From Platycnemis pennipes (lineage: Eukaryota > Arthropoda > Insecta > Odonata > Platycnemididae), in assembly GCA_933228895.1 (NCBI GenBank), contig OW121855.1:35168698-35232697 (forward strand): a DNA stretch of 64,000 nucleotides. The letters run 5' to 3'. Positions 23,085 through 34,527 of this stretch are shown piece after piece. Position 1 is the stretch's first letter; each line of letters starts with the position of its first letter. The notes below the pieces were generated by a model. The model made no database searches. It was given only the letters and a program-made list of their open reading frames with translations, and was not told where the DNA came from. The position numbers and the translations under genes are program-made.

Positions 23085-25094
23085 TCAGAATTGAACACTA
23101 TTATTGGTGATGACCAGTATTTTACAAGACAACTTTTCTGTTTCATTTAAAGGTGATTTCACCGCATCATCTTAATACAAAAAAGAATTTTGAATTGCTT
23201 GATGTCTGTACATAAGTGCAACTTTAAATAAGTTTATTTCCAAAAAGGGTGATTCCATCCACTTATGTTAGCTCAAAGGTTCGTCACTGTAAATTTATTG
23301 AATGGATTTATTGGAGTGAATCAATTGACGGAAATTAAATGCATGGAAAATGATAGGGCATTGCGAGAATGATTGTTCCCCTCTCATTTCGACAGTCTCA
23401 ACTTTCTTATCCGTCCGCCTGTTAAACCGTAGTGTTCTGATTGGTGGTCAGTCCTGTTACTGAGGAAAAAAGTTCACCGAGTACTACCCACGACGGGCGA
23501 AATTCACGGGTCATATTAGGAGAGGTAGTTCCTTTCCTTATGCTTCCTGCACTTTCTCAGAAGGCCTGGTTTCCATAAAACCACAGCTTAGGTTCAATCG
23601 GAGATGTACAAAGAGGCCTGTCCCCGATTTGAACTCGGGAAAGCGAATAGGGAAAATGGACGGACGAGGAGCAAGCAGGGAAGGATGTAAAAGACACCAA
23701 TAGTGTATGATGGCTTTGCCGGTAGGAGATAGGAGAGTAGCTCTAAAACATCATAGAATTGATCATTAGGGATAGTGAGATGACAGCGAATGATGGAATC
23801 ATGAATCGATTAAAACATGCCGGAGAGTAGAACGGAAGTTAAAATCTAATGTAAAAATTCACTGTACGTTTTCAATGAAGCCCTGGCGTTAGTAATCCGT
23901 TCAGCTTGGAATGCGACCCGGAACGAGCAAGGAAGTTTCCTTTTGATGAGGATATGAAAGTGAAAGATATCAATTTACCTCCTTTGGTTCTCTAGAGAAT
24001 AACTACCTTCCCTCGGAGTTCGGGATGGAAAATGGCCGTAATTAAGTATAATGACTAGATAAACGTAGCGTGACTACTACTCACAGATTCTTGTTCAATG
24101 GGACCTGTAAGCCAGAGCAGAGAAGAGGACTTCGGAAATCCCAGGCATAAATTTCTTCCACGGCTACAAGAATTTTCGTTACGGAAACAAGGTTGCTCTT
24201 TTAATTCATTATAATTTTAGGAAATATTACATGAAAATTTTACACAGTTACCGTTGCACCTCCGAAAATGTCAACTAAATGCAAAGGTGTATTAATGAAA
24301 ATTAAAACAGGAACACAAAATAGGAGAACATTACAAAATAAAAAATGGATTCCACTCCTGCAGAAGCGTATTTTTCCACATTTCTCTACATTAAGGCAGT
24401 TTAATGTAAAAAGCCCATGAATATTAAAAATTAACTCCAAAAGACGAATCTATATCTTGATACACAGAATTTTTGCCCAAAAACCGAGGGGGTTAGTCGT
24501 GGAAAAAATCATCACCAAACATGCATTACGTACATGCATTAATATTACTAGCCAATTTGAAAGCCGTGAACATATTATATGCGCAGGTCACAAGAATCTA
24601 AATGATTAGTCACTCCGGAGGAACATAATTTGTTATTAATGGTTGCATGATTGAATACTTTTTAAATAATAGAGGTAGACTGAACAGCATAGTATAAACT
24701 GAATTACGTTTAAACGCAATCTCAATAAACGAATCTATCAAGTCATCTACTCTTTCTATCTCGTGTAACGTTATCAGATAAGAATTAAACTACTGTTTAT
24801 AAGAAAAGAAACTTATTATTAATCTGACTCATATAATTACTATCTCGAAGAAGGCCGGGGGGAAATTGACCGGGGGAGTCCACATCCTTGCCTCGCTATT
24901 TTCCTTACTCTCGCATCTTCACTTCTGGAGTAGATTTAATCAGTATGGCCTAGTCTTTAGTGATGTTTCGTAGTTCATTTACGGGACTGCGCCATCGATA
25001 TGAAAAACCTTCCCCAAAACCACAAACGAAATGAGTGATGTTTTTATTCCATGCCAATTAAGTTCGAGTAGACTGTGAAAGCAGCGTCTCTTAA
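23085..25094. other. No gene recognised
   Basis: This is AT-rich non-coding DNA. A weak tRNA B-box-like segment is present on the minus strand near 23620-23640, but no A box or cloverleaf accompanies it. Confidence 0.5.
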
Positions 25095-25290
25095 GGTTCA
25101 TGAGTGGAGGAAGAGAGGAGGGAAACCCGGTGTCGGCATTGGCCTGCTCGTAACGAGAGGGACCACAATGGCCTTTTGTCCAATATGACGGAAAGAGCAC
25201 TAAGACCGGAATGCTCTCCACCCGGTAACCAAGGAGGGATTCAAATGAAATTTCAACCGGGATTCGATCACTGTCCCTTAGAGTGGGAAG
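25095..25290 (-). repeat. tRNA-derived SINE family 1 (diverged)
   Basis: The sequence 'acccggtgtcggcattggcctgctc' followed by 'aatatgacggaaagagcac', 'ggaatgctctccac' and a head-proximal 'ggattcgatcactgtcc' mirrors the minus-strand SINE at 10745-10990. It is incomplete and diverged. Confidence 0.65.
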
Positions 25291-25629
25291 CAAGTAAGTA
25301 CTCTTGCCCTTTCCTTTTCTTCTCGACTATTGAGCCTCTATTCACTTTAAATCCAAATCTTATATCCAACAAAAACCTCCTCAGCACTGCAGAGCGATAA
25401 AAGAACGGTGGGGTAGATGCATACTATTAATAAGATATCTAGCTTTTATTTTTTGTGAATAAACTCGCAACTCACATGCTAGCTGTTTTGAATACCGCAG
25501 TGAATAGAAATTAGAGCTAAATTCTTTGATAAAATTCTGCATCTTACTAGTTTTCAAAACGTTTAGAAGCATATTTCTAGTTATTAGCAGTCATCAGTTA
25601 CACAGGTGATATTCAAGAGGAAAAATTTA

Positions 25630-25709
25630 ACATACTGAAATAAAACACAATTTTCCACAAAATAAAAGTTTTACTTGTGGAAAATTGATCGTGTTTTATT
25701 TCAGTATGT
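25630..25709. mobile_element. Short snapback element, ~80 bp
   Basis: The arms are ACATACTGAAATAAAACAC + AATTTTCCACAA (25630-25660) and TTGTGGAAAATT + GATC + GTGTTTTATTTCAGTATGT (25675-25709), around a 14-base loop. The inverted repeats are perfect apart from the 4-base GATC insertion. Like the other snapback elements here, the arm contains TTCCACAA. Confidence 0.9.
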
Positions 25710-25951
25710 ACGAATTCCACTCGATTTCGCGAGACTCCTCGGTTTTTACAAATTGAAAAACTGAAGCCATAGTGATGGTGGTGGTGAATTCGCGGTAAAT
25801 ACGAGGATAAACGCAACAATAATAATCTCCGTCTATAACCTTTGCAATTTCTACGTGAACAGCATGAAGATGAACATTGATCTCGCAATCGGATGGCGAA
25901 GAGTAGTTACTTTATAAAAATGTACTATGATAGGTTTCACGGTGCGTTCAA

Positions 25952-26111
25952 ATCTTTTAGTATTAAATTCAAAGCTCGCGTGTTGGCCGTGAAAACGTTG
26001 GTAGCTCAACCGATAGAGCACCTGGCCGGAAATCTGAGGTTCCGGGTTCGAGTCCAGGTCAAGGCGAACGATTTTTTTCTCTGTGGAATACCTTACTATC
26101 TTTTAGTATTA
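25952..26111 (+). mobile_element. tRNA-related SINE with 14-bp target site duplication
   Basis: A body of about 132 bp (25966-26097) is flanked by direct repeats ATCTTTTAGTATTA at 25952-25965 and 26098-26111. Inside are an A-box-like 'tagctcaaccgatagagc' and a consensus B box 'gggttcgagtcc'. A T-rich end with CTCTGTGGAA follows. The anticodon arm is not a proper stem, so it is not a tRNA gene. It shares its anticodon-region sequence with the element at 8184-8348. Confidence 0.82.
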
Positions 26112-27414
26112 TGCGAGCTTTCTACGTATGTATGGATCTTTTTTTTCGAATATGGCTTTTATCAAGTTTTGTAAAAATTCGTACACCAAGTTTGGTGTGC
26201 CCGGAATCGATTACGCTATTTTCCCATGGTTGCAAAAAATGGGCATTAGGCTAAAACAGTAACGGGGTCAACTCCAGATGGCATTTATAATAAATGGTAT
26301 GGTGAGCTGGTTTTACTATTGCAATCTTAAGTTTTTTATTGTAATTAGATTTTTGTCCCTATAAGATAAAGACAAGTACCATAAAAAGTGAAAACACATT
26401 TATTACCATCATTAAAAAAACTATACCATGCAACGACTGCGTTTCCTGTAAGTCCTGAAATTAATGTTGATGAATGGTACAGCCAGGCTTGCCCAAACCA
26501 TGTTATCTTCGGAATACGCACTTCTCGGCTCAATTGCTCAGCGTCAGCCCTGAAGGACCTAAGCCGAGAGACCTTCACACAAATAGCTCCAGCAGTTCAC
26601 TTCTGTTACCTCGAGGTTGAACATGTTTCGCACTATAAAAGCACCATGCGCGCCTTCATACTCTATTTAACGCAGTTTACCTCACCGTTTCATTTAGTTC
26701 TTGCCATGACAGTACATGATAACCAATGTAAAACATTTTAATATGTCAGCATTGACTCACGAACAACAGTTTTTATGCGTGTAATGTTATCCGCTACTTT
26801 TTCCCGATTCAAGAAAAAACTTTAAAGATGCTTTAGAAAATCATCGATATACACACAATGTAGCATTGAAAGAGATTACAATAAACGGGATCTCAATTGT
26901 AACATAATACTGCTGTAATACTGACGAAGACATTTTTTTAATTCCAAACGCCATAAATGATTTTCGTATTACTTTCCGAAACATTATAATAATTTTAATT
27001 ATTGAAAGGTGTTGATAATTGATTTTACTTTAAAAAATATATTTTTACATTTTTATGGCTTTTTCTTTTCCTTAAAAGTATTATAATTAAATATACCACC
27101 GAGAATTGCTCGCTGCCCTAGGTGCTTAGTATCATAGAAATTATTCAGAATAACTACATGGTCGTAGGTTGAAAAACATGTGAAAATTCTTGCCTTTGTG
27201 AAGATATTGTAAAAATACCACAAGCTCCATAGCACTCTAGTAAACTTGATCATAAAGATTTAATTAGATATAGTAAGACAGGAAGGTTTAAAATGTCATA
27301 ATCTCCGCCTTAAATAAGGGACAAGAGTAGATTTAGTGGAAATCAGTGGAAAAATAATTACTAGCGGGTACACTATAGGCTCTAAGTACATGTATGCATG
27401 AAATTCTAAATATG
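26112..27414. other. No gene recognised
   Basis: This is AT-rich DNA. An open frame on + (about 26388-26741, 117 codons) overlaps one on - (26345-26578). Neither has a recognisable domain or repeat homology in this window. Confidence 0.4.
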
Positions 27415-27492
27415 CTACAACTTCTAGTACTGACTATCCTGCCAGCCACCTGGAGGGTGTGTGACAGTGGGTGAGTTATCACCAAACAAGCA
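27415..27492 (-). repeat. LINE A/B 3'-terminal fragment
   Basis: The reverse complement of the conserved LINE end is visible: 'cctgccagccacctggagggtgtgtgacagtgg' and 'gtgagttatcaccaaacaagc'. Only the last ~80 bp of the element are present. Confidence 0.75.
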
Positions 27493-27734
27493 CCACGTAT
27501 TTGCAGCTTATGTTTACAACGCACGAGAGTAATTTTTTTTGTCATCTTCTTATGTGTTACCCTTTAAACATAAACGTTGGTTGTTATTTGAGTAGAATAT
27601 GCCCCTTAGTGCCAGGTTAGAAATTAGAAGTTGTTTTGCACGTGAAGCTGCCCTAGACTTCCAAGGAGAACATTGTTGACATTAGAAAAATATCGGTGAT
27701 GTATCCACCAACAATAGAACTAATCACACACCGG

Positions 27735-27812
27735 CAATCTACATCTACAGGTTACCCTGCGAACAACCTCTGTGCGTGGGAGGGGGGTAAATCATCACCA
27801 ATCATGCTCTAT
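27735..27812 (-). repeat. LINE A/B 3'-terminal fragment
   Basis: A minus-strand tail unit 'atctacatctacaggttacc' precedes a diverged hairpin region and 'aaatcatcaccaatcatgc', the conserved 3' end of local LINE families in reverse orientation. Confidence 0.7.
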
Positions 27813-28099
27813 ATCAACATCATCCATCTATATGTTCTAACATATTAAAACTTAATAATGAAAACTTACGGGCCATGCATACACTAGCCACGTGCCACCA
27901 TATCATTATAATCTATGTCATCTATTTCTTATATTTTGGTTAGGAATTTGCTGTCATGCAATAATTTACATTCCATTTACGCCTGCAAGGAATTAGATAG
28001 CAGGCGCCAGTACACGTATGATCATATACTTCTATCTACGCCATCTACATTACACATACCGCACATACCTAACCACTTATTATATTGCCTATTATGACC

Positions 28100-28396
28100 T
28101 CTAACCATTCGTTGGAAGAAAGGCATTTAAAAGTATCGACGATTATACAATCCATCTTCCTGACCTTGATTTCGTAGTAATCCAGAGTAATATGCGGGCA
28201 TTCTCATTATATTTCTAAAGTCGTCGGTAAAAAGAGAAGATTCAAGTTTACTTAAAAGATTCAGTATAAATTTTAGCCTACGCTCTGATGAGGATTCCCA
28301 TTTGCAACTCAACATACCTGGAGTCCAGCGAAAAATAATGGATCCATTACAGCGAATAGGAAGGTTTAACGTAGGTTGTCTTATGTACGTTAACAC
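28100..28396 (-). pseudogene. CR1/L2-like LINE ORF2 C-terminal fragment
   Basis: The minus-strand frame contains CKWESSSERRLKFILNLLSK, then LESSLFTDDFRNIMRMPAYY, matching the C-terminus of the full-length ORF2 (GWESLSERRLKSRLNLLEKF…FTEDVRHILKTPAYY). It is 5'-truncated and lacks the RT core. Its 3'UTR is not recognisable downstream (lower coordinates). Confidence 0.85.
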
Positions 28397-28644
28397 TACT
28401 AGAATATCTGCTGTGTAGTAGTGTTAATTAATTTGTGTTAGTGTCTAGTAAACTTGTTAGTGGCAGTGTCCACTAGCATATCTGCTAACTGTACCCTTGT
28501 AATCTGAATGAGAATTACGGATAAATACATTTCAAAAATACCTAACCAATTGGTAAACATTATATTCCTTCGTGAATACTAACCATTTAGTAGCACTTGC
28601 CTGGCATATTCATAAATAAAATGCTCCTGTAACTGAGTGGGATT

Positions 28645-28735
28645 GTTACTATAAGTGCACGTGCGTAATGCATGTTTGGTGGCCATTCACCCTCTGCCTC
28701 ATACCCTTACGGTGGCTGATAGGTAGATTAAGATG
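28645..28735 (+). repeat. LINE A/B 3'-terminal fragment
   Basis: The segments 'aatgcatgtttggtggccattcaccctctgcc' and 'ggtggctgataggtagatta' correspond to the conserved LINE 3' terminus in + orientation. Confidence 0.7.
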
Positions 28736-28759
28736 ACCATCGCAAAATATTCACTATAA

Positions 28760-29400
28760 TGGCCCCTACCCTCCTCCCCCCTCACGATCCATCTCCCCTG
28801 ATCGTCGGCAAGAGAAGAAAATGAGGCGTTTCCACCCATGAGGGTTCCAATTCCTCCGCCGCTGCCAATGCGTCAACGCCTCCTCTTTGTATGTACATAT
28901 TTCCTCCGCCCCACCCGTCCTACGTAGAGAGGCCGCCCTCTCCTTCCAGCGGGTGATTACAAAAGCACATAAGCCAACGGATTTACGACCCCGAGCGGGG
29001 GCGTGCAAACATGGCGGATTGCCCCGTGAAAAAGACCTCGTTATGGCACAAATCACTATTTGCCCTGCGGCGGCAAGAGCGGCGGTCAAAGGGATTCGAC
29101 AGCCAGACTGAGATCAGATTGGCTGCAGAGGGCTCTCGCGATCTTAATGTTGGGCGAAAAAAGCGAAACACGTTAATCAGTCGGCCGTCGTAAATAAGGA
29201 TACCTACTCTTTCTATTATGAACGATGTCGAGTAATTATAATGTCCGGACGATAATGAACGCGGAAGGCCTGTTAGAGAGAGTCCTACGCAAATAACGCA
29301 AGAGATTTCAGCGCCAGACACTGCGCTTCGTGATACATTTATCTTTGCCCCGAGTCTGTGCCCCAATTCTACAAACTCCAATCACGGCAGACTCGTTTAC
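28760..29400. promoter_or_regulatory. GC-rich block with YY1/Pho-like AACATGGCGG motif
   Basis: This is a GC-rich island in AT-rich DNA with no recognised protein. 'caaacatggcggattg' at about 29006-29021 matches the YY1/Pho AANATGGCGG consensus, often found near transcription starts. A short frame opens at that ATG (29011-29193) but has no known domain. A promoter role is only inferred. Confidence 0.3.
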
Positions 29401-29641
29401 AACTGCAGCCTGAGATCGGTGTACCGCCAACACGGGCTATTTACTAACAAATCCCACATATGCCGGAGCATGCGGGACCATAGAACATTTGAGTATAGAA
29501 GGGGAATGCATACTTTCCGAGATTACAAATGACAGAAAACCTGTGCCACTGCCTTTACGTCAGCTTTTTACGAACTAGCGTTTAATTTGATATTAAAAAA
29601 TCCAACAAATTCTGAGGTTTCAGGCGTGATGAGGTGGAACG

Positions 29642-29773
29642 GAACTTGAAAAATGAGCAACTTCCACGGAGAAATAATGTTTATTGAGACCGGGTTTCAC
29701 TTTTTACAGCATCTTCAGGCTTGAAGATGCTGTAAACATTTTTCTCTGTGGAAGTTTCTCATTTTTCAAGTTC
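29642..29773. mobile_element. Snapback element, ~132 bp, with inner hairpin
   Basis: The arms 29642-29682 and 29734-29773 are inverted repeats of about 40 bp reading GAACTTGAAAAATGAG then AACTTCCAC(G/A)GAGAAA. The centre holds a second, perfect hairpin (TTACAGCATCTTCA against TGAAGATGCTGTAA). It is non-coding, with no clear target duplication. The CTTCCACAGAGAAAAA arm motif is shared with the element at 8184-8348. Confidence 0.9.
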
Positions 29774-30239
29774 AGTTAAAAATCCAAATGATCTATTCAT
29801 CTATGAAGTTAGAAATATATGAAGAAGCCTCGATTATATCAGGAGAACAAGATTAGAGACGGACATAAAAATAGGTTTCAAGTGTCTTTCTATTCGCGAA
29901 CAATAAGAGTTGTTTAGTATATCGCTAGATGAAAGAAGGAATTCTACCTCTGTGGGAAGTGGGAAATCGTTTCGAGACTAATGTAAGTTGTTACAAGTAC
30001 GTACATGCTAGTGTAATTGAGTATGAGTATTAAATTTCCCTTTATCTAATTAACTAATTATCATAATGTAAACTATTACAAGTTCATGTTGAGTCATGTA
30101 ATCACTATTATTATGGTTGGGACTCGAGTTTAGAGAGTGAACTGTAGGTAGAGAAATCTGTGCTGGAGTTTTAGTGTGCATTCCGCATGATATTCATAGT
30201 AATCCCTTATTAAAAGGTAATATGGACATTAACGCATGC

Positions 30240-30312
30240 ATGCAGTACTTTCTTCGTGATAACTGAACCCCTGCCAACGAGGTGGCTTTCAGGGTCGTCA
30301 GAAGATGGACAT
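30240..30312 (+). repeat. Degenerate LINE 3'-terminal fragment
   Basis: 'gaacccctgccaacgaggtggctttcagggtcgtc' resembles the LINE 3' hairpin (CCCCTGCCAC…GTGGCTTGCAGGGT) with several changes. Confidence is low because the match is short. Confidence 0.4.
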
Positions 30313-30459
30313 TAAGTTCATCTGAAATATATTCTTATCATAACTTACTCATGTTAATTGCACCCTTGCATGTCTGATGGGAATTATAAACTAGTGAATC
30401 TTATAAAATTTCGAAGCTATCAATAAACATTATTATGCTCCTTCATCGATACTAAACTT

Positions 30460-33112
30460 TGCTCTCCCTGTAAACAGGTTCCTGGCTACCTGCTCTCGTG
30501 AATGAGACCTCAGCCATCGCATTCCAGCACATAGTAGCTGTAGTATAGTGTTTAGTTTTTATATTTTTTGGGGTCAACTGGGAAAGTTTTGATAATATTT
30601 AGTGCTTGCTGCGCAGTGTTCGTTTAGTGTTTAAGTGTTAGTTGTTGTGTATTGGTGAACCCGTTTAAGGGCCAAGTAATATCCGGTGTTTCCTGGTAGC
30701 GGGTTCCGGAAGTGATAAGTAAGTGTTATATAGTTTTATCTTTTACTTTATTCAATTTATCTTAAGTGTGCAATCAGCTCCATAGTTCTTTTCCGTACTT
30801 CTTCGATATTTAGTGATTTATTAGAGTACTTGATTGGGATGAGTGGGGTTTTTGTAGTTTCCTGAGATATGTGTAGGATGGTTCCGACTAGGTCTCCTGT
30901 CCCTATGCTCAAAAACGCCGGCGAATGTGCGGTTCTTCGATCGCGCATCGCCGAGTTGGAGAGTACGGTGGCGAAGCTCCGTTGTAAGTTGGTAGCGATG
31001 GTACTCGTCACCGAGAGAGGGAAGGCTTCTGACATGGACTCGAAAGCTAGTCGTTCCAAAGGGAATGCATGGGTTCACCCGACTGCAACTAACGGCTGGG
31101 TGATCGAGGATGTGCCCAGAGCTGAAACACTCCGTGAAGAGGCGGAGGCCTGAAAATTGGAGGGTAGTTTCACGGGGAAAGGGGGAGGGAAATGAGGCGC
31201 AACAAATATACCCCAACAGCTTGTAAATATAAGTACCGATGAGGGAATCAGTGATCATAGAATTATAAAAGCAACATTTTCGTATAGAACTGACAAAAAT
31301 AACAAATCCTAGAGAAAAATATACTTGTTCGATACGGCTGATTACGATGGAATGAAAACAGATTTGCAGAATTCGTTTAGTAATTTCATGAAGCAAGTTT
31401 AAGGACAGATACTGAGACCTTGTGGTATAGGTATGTTCCTAGAAGTTATTCACTCACCAGTTAACAATTATATACCGAGTAAATTAAAAAGATGAATGCA
31501 GAGCCACGGTGGTATAACGCGGCGGTATGGAAATCTTTAAAACGACAGAGAATTTGCCATGATAGACTGAAAAAAGCGCGAAAAGAAACCCCCTCATGAA
31601 CTTCATAAACATCATTTTACATTTAAAAAATTTCCAATCACTTAGCGAAAAAAGAATGTCGAAGAGCCTTAGCTGACTTTAAAAGTAAAATTCTAGGGAA
31701 CTATTTGAATGAAAATCCAAAAGCGTTTTCATCGTACGCAAGAGAAGTTCAAGGAAATATGTAAATCTACTGTAGAAATGCTTAGGGATGATAATGGAGA
31801 AAAAATAAATGATAGTCTGGAAAAAGCTAATAAGTTAAACACATATTTCCAAAGCGTTTTCACTACCAGCACTTTCTATCCAATTGAACCATTAAATAAA
31901 CATTTCAAACATCCGATGCCTGAAATCGCTATTGAACCTCGCGGTATAGAGCAACAACTAAAAAAACATAAACACCAATAAATCCCCCGGCCCTTATCAA
32001 ATTCCGGCAAGCGTTTATAAAACACTAGCATCAGAAATATCACCTTACTTAGAAATAATATTTCGTAAATCGTTGTCTGAGCACACGGTTCCCAAGAAAT
32101 GGAAAATAGCTAATATTACACCTTTATTCACATCCGGCGATAGAGAAGATCCTAGAAACTACAGACCTATCTCACTAACATTGATATCATGTAAGATAAT
32201 GGAAAATATAATAGTTAATTCGATTATGAGACACTTGGATAGAGAAAATTTGTTATTAAATAACCAACACGGTTTCCGAAAACCTAGATCACGCGAAATG
32301 CAATTGGCACTCTTTGTTCACAACTTATTGGGTTGGGGAGAAAATAATGCTCAGGTTGATGCGATATTCCTCGATTTTTAAAAAGCCTTTGATAGAGTAC
32401 CTAATGACAGATTGCTCTTAAAGCTAGAAAGTTACGGTATAGATAAACACGTAGTATGCTGGATTAATCAATTCTTAGTTGGCCGCGAACAGAGAATTAC
32501 TATAGACGGTATCATGTCCAATATAGTTAGTGTCACATCATGTGTTCCCCAGGGAAGTGTGATAGGCCCACTTTTATTTCTTTTATATATCAATGACCTC
32601 GGCAGTGTTGTAGTAAACAGTAGAATTCGGCTTTTCGCAGATGAAGCGGTAGTGTATAGAGAAATTAGCAGTCTGGGAGACAAGGAATCGTTAGAAAAAG
32701 ACCTCGTAGCAATTCAGGCGTGGTGCGATAAATGGAAACTAGAACTGAACATAAAAAAATGCGTAACAGTAGATTTTTGGAAAAGGAAAAACTCGATAGA
32801 AAGAAACTATATGATACAAGGTACGGAATTAGTATACGTGGAATCAGTTAAGTACTTAGGGGTAACACTTACTCAGGATCTACCATGGGGGAAACATATC
32901 AGGGAAATATGCAGTCAATCAAATAGAAAGTTGGGGTTTATTAAAAGAATATTAGGGAAAAGTGAGGAGAGGGTGAAGGAACCTTGCTATTTTTCAAATG
33001 TTAGGCCACACTAAGAATATGCTGCGAGTATATGGGACCCATATGAAGCAGGCTTCATTTACGAATTAGATCGAGTACAACGAAGAGCAGCCAGATATGT
33101 AAAATCATCATT
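30460..33112 (+). pseudogene. CR1/L2-like LINE (family B-like): 5'UTR, ORF1 start, internally deleted ORF2
   Basis: The 5'UTR-like region (about 30460-30865, rich in GTTTAGTGTTTAAGTG-type repeats) leads into an ORF1 N-terminus. That part has a coiled coil like the full-length element (LRSRIAELESTVAKLRCKLV) and the GWVIEDVPR motif. Near 31195 the sequence jumps into ORF2 after most of the endonuclease (GISDHRIIKATF), so roughly 1.5 kb is deleted. ORF2 continues with stops and frameshifts, for example at 31980 and a stop in the LDF-KAFD motif at 32380. The RT core is legible: NYRPISLT, HGFRK, SVIGPLLFLLYINDLG, and FADE in place of FADD. It ends near 33112, where a family A LINE is inserted. Confidence 0.88.
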
Positions 33113-33732
33113 GCGATCATGTACGAGAAATCAGCTACTTTTACCTTGTTATACCTCATTTGGAATATGCAGATAGTATGGGATCCCTACGAAATCGGTC
33201 TAAATAATGAACTTGAACGTGTGCAGCGATGATCGGCAAGATTTGTAAAGGGACGGTACGATAACCTTATTAGCGTAACCAGTCTATTAAATGAATTAAA
33301 TTGGGAATCATTGGCAGATCGCAGGTTGAAATTCAGACTTAATCTCTTACACAAATTCTAAGACCATATTTTCAGTGATGATGTTAAAAATATATTGCGA
33401 ACCCCAACTTACTATGGTAGACTGGACCATAATCACAAAATGAGAGAAATTGATTGCCGAACTGACAGATTCAAAATGTCATTTTTTCCACGAACAATTA
33501 GGGATATGAATAACGGTAAATATATCCAATACGAATAGATGCATGTTGGCATAAGGACTTCAAGCTAACCCAACTAACAGCATGTTTTTGAACGTATGCT
33601 TTGCTATTTTAATTTTTAATTAAAAATTTTATGCATGATATGTAGTGCATGTTTGGTGAGAGTTCACCCCCTGCCACACACCTTTATAGTGGCTTGCAGG
33701 GTATTATGTAGATGTAGATATGTAGATGTAGA
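33113..33732 (+). mobile_element. 5'-truncated LINE family A inserted in the B-like LINE
   Basis: It starts abruptly with the family A segment encoding DHVREISYF, runs through the ORF2 C-terminus (decayed, several stops) and the family A 3'UTR (gcatgatatgtagtgcatg, ccctgccacacacc, gtggcttgcagggtatta), and ends with repeated TAGATG units at about 33710-33732. The host LINE resumes immediately after it. About 70 codons of host sequence are missing at the junction, so the insertion was accompanied by a deletion. Confidence 0.85.
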
Positions 33733-34215
33733 TTATGGTAGGCTCGATAATTCTAATAAAATTAAGGAGATAGATTGCAGGCCGGACAGGTTTAAAATTT
33801 CATTTTTTCCACATACGATTCGAGATCAGAACGTTAGACATCGCGTAAATCGGTAATACTTATAGAGGTAATATTCAGAGTCGGTCGATAGTATTGTTTA
33901 TTTCCTGCATGTTCAAATCAATGTGTTACTCGCATGCATTGCTCTTAGCATTCCCTGGATTTAATTTTTTTTGCAAGCATGAGTATCTATTAAATTGGGG
34001 TCGGATTTCAAGTCATGCATTGTATTCGTGGATTTGTCCTGCATGATCTGGATTTGGTAGTTTTTTTCTTTTTTCCCTAATTACCTTTAAAGGTGTGGTG
34101 TTTGTTTTGTTATGCTATTTTTGTTTGTTGTGTCATTGTTCCTGGTGTGGATGCACCCCATGCCACACACCCTCGACGTGGCTTGCAGGGTATGTCGTAT
34201 ATATAGATATAATCG
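33733..34215 (+). pseudogene. 3' remainder of the interrupted B-like LINE
   Basis: It resumes with YYGRLDNSNKIKEIDCRPDR, then FKISFFPHTIRDQNVRHRVN, the expected continuation of ORF2 after the family A insertion. A diverged 3'UTR follows, ending 'ccccatgccacacaccctcg' and 'gtggcttgcagggta' near 34200. Confidence 0.85.
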
Positions 34216-34527
34216 TTACACGTGCTATTTTGATGCAGACCTAACAATGTATGCAACAAAGTGGGAGGAGTGATAATTAGAGTGGTACGTTTGCGTATGA
34301 TCTAGCATAAAAACGCAAGAAAACTATAGAATTTACTCGCTCTTAGATCCTTTGCAGGTCAATTATGTACATTTGGGATGAAAAGCAGTCACAAGAAAAA
34401 AATATAAAATTTCAGAGGAAGGAATGGCAAGTTGAAGGGCATCGGTTAGAACTGGTGGAAACAGATTTGTTACTTGGGTAGCATCATGTAGCATATAGGA
34501 TGAATGAGGGCATAAGAATAATGATCA

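Noticed and set aside
25966..26097. Functional tRNA gene
   Set aside because: A and B boxes are present but there is no anticodon stem and no acceptor stem. The 14-bp target duplication shows it is a SINE.
26345..26741. Open frames on both strands (117 and 77 codons)
   Set aside because: No recognisable domain on either strand. They overlap each other, and the composition is like the surrounding AT-rich DNA.
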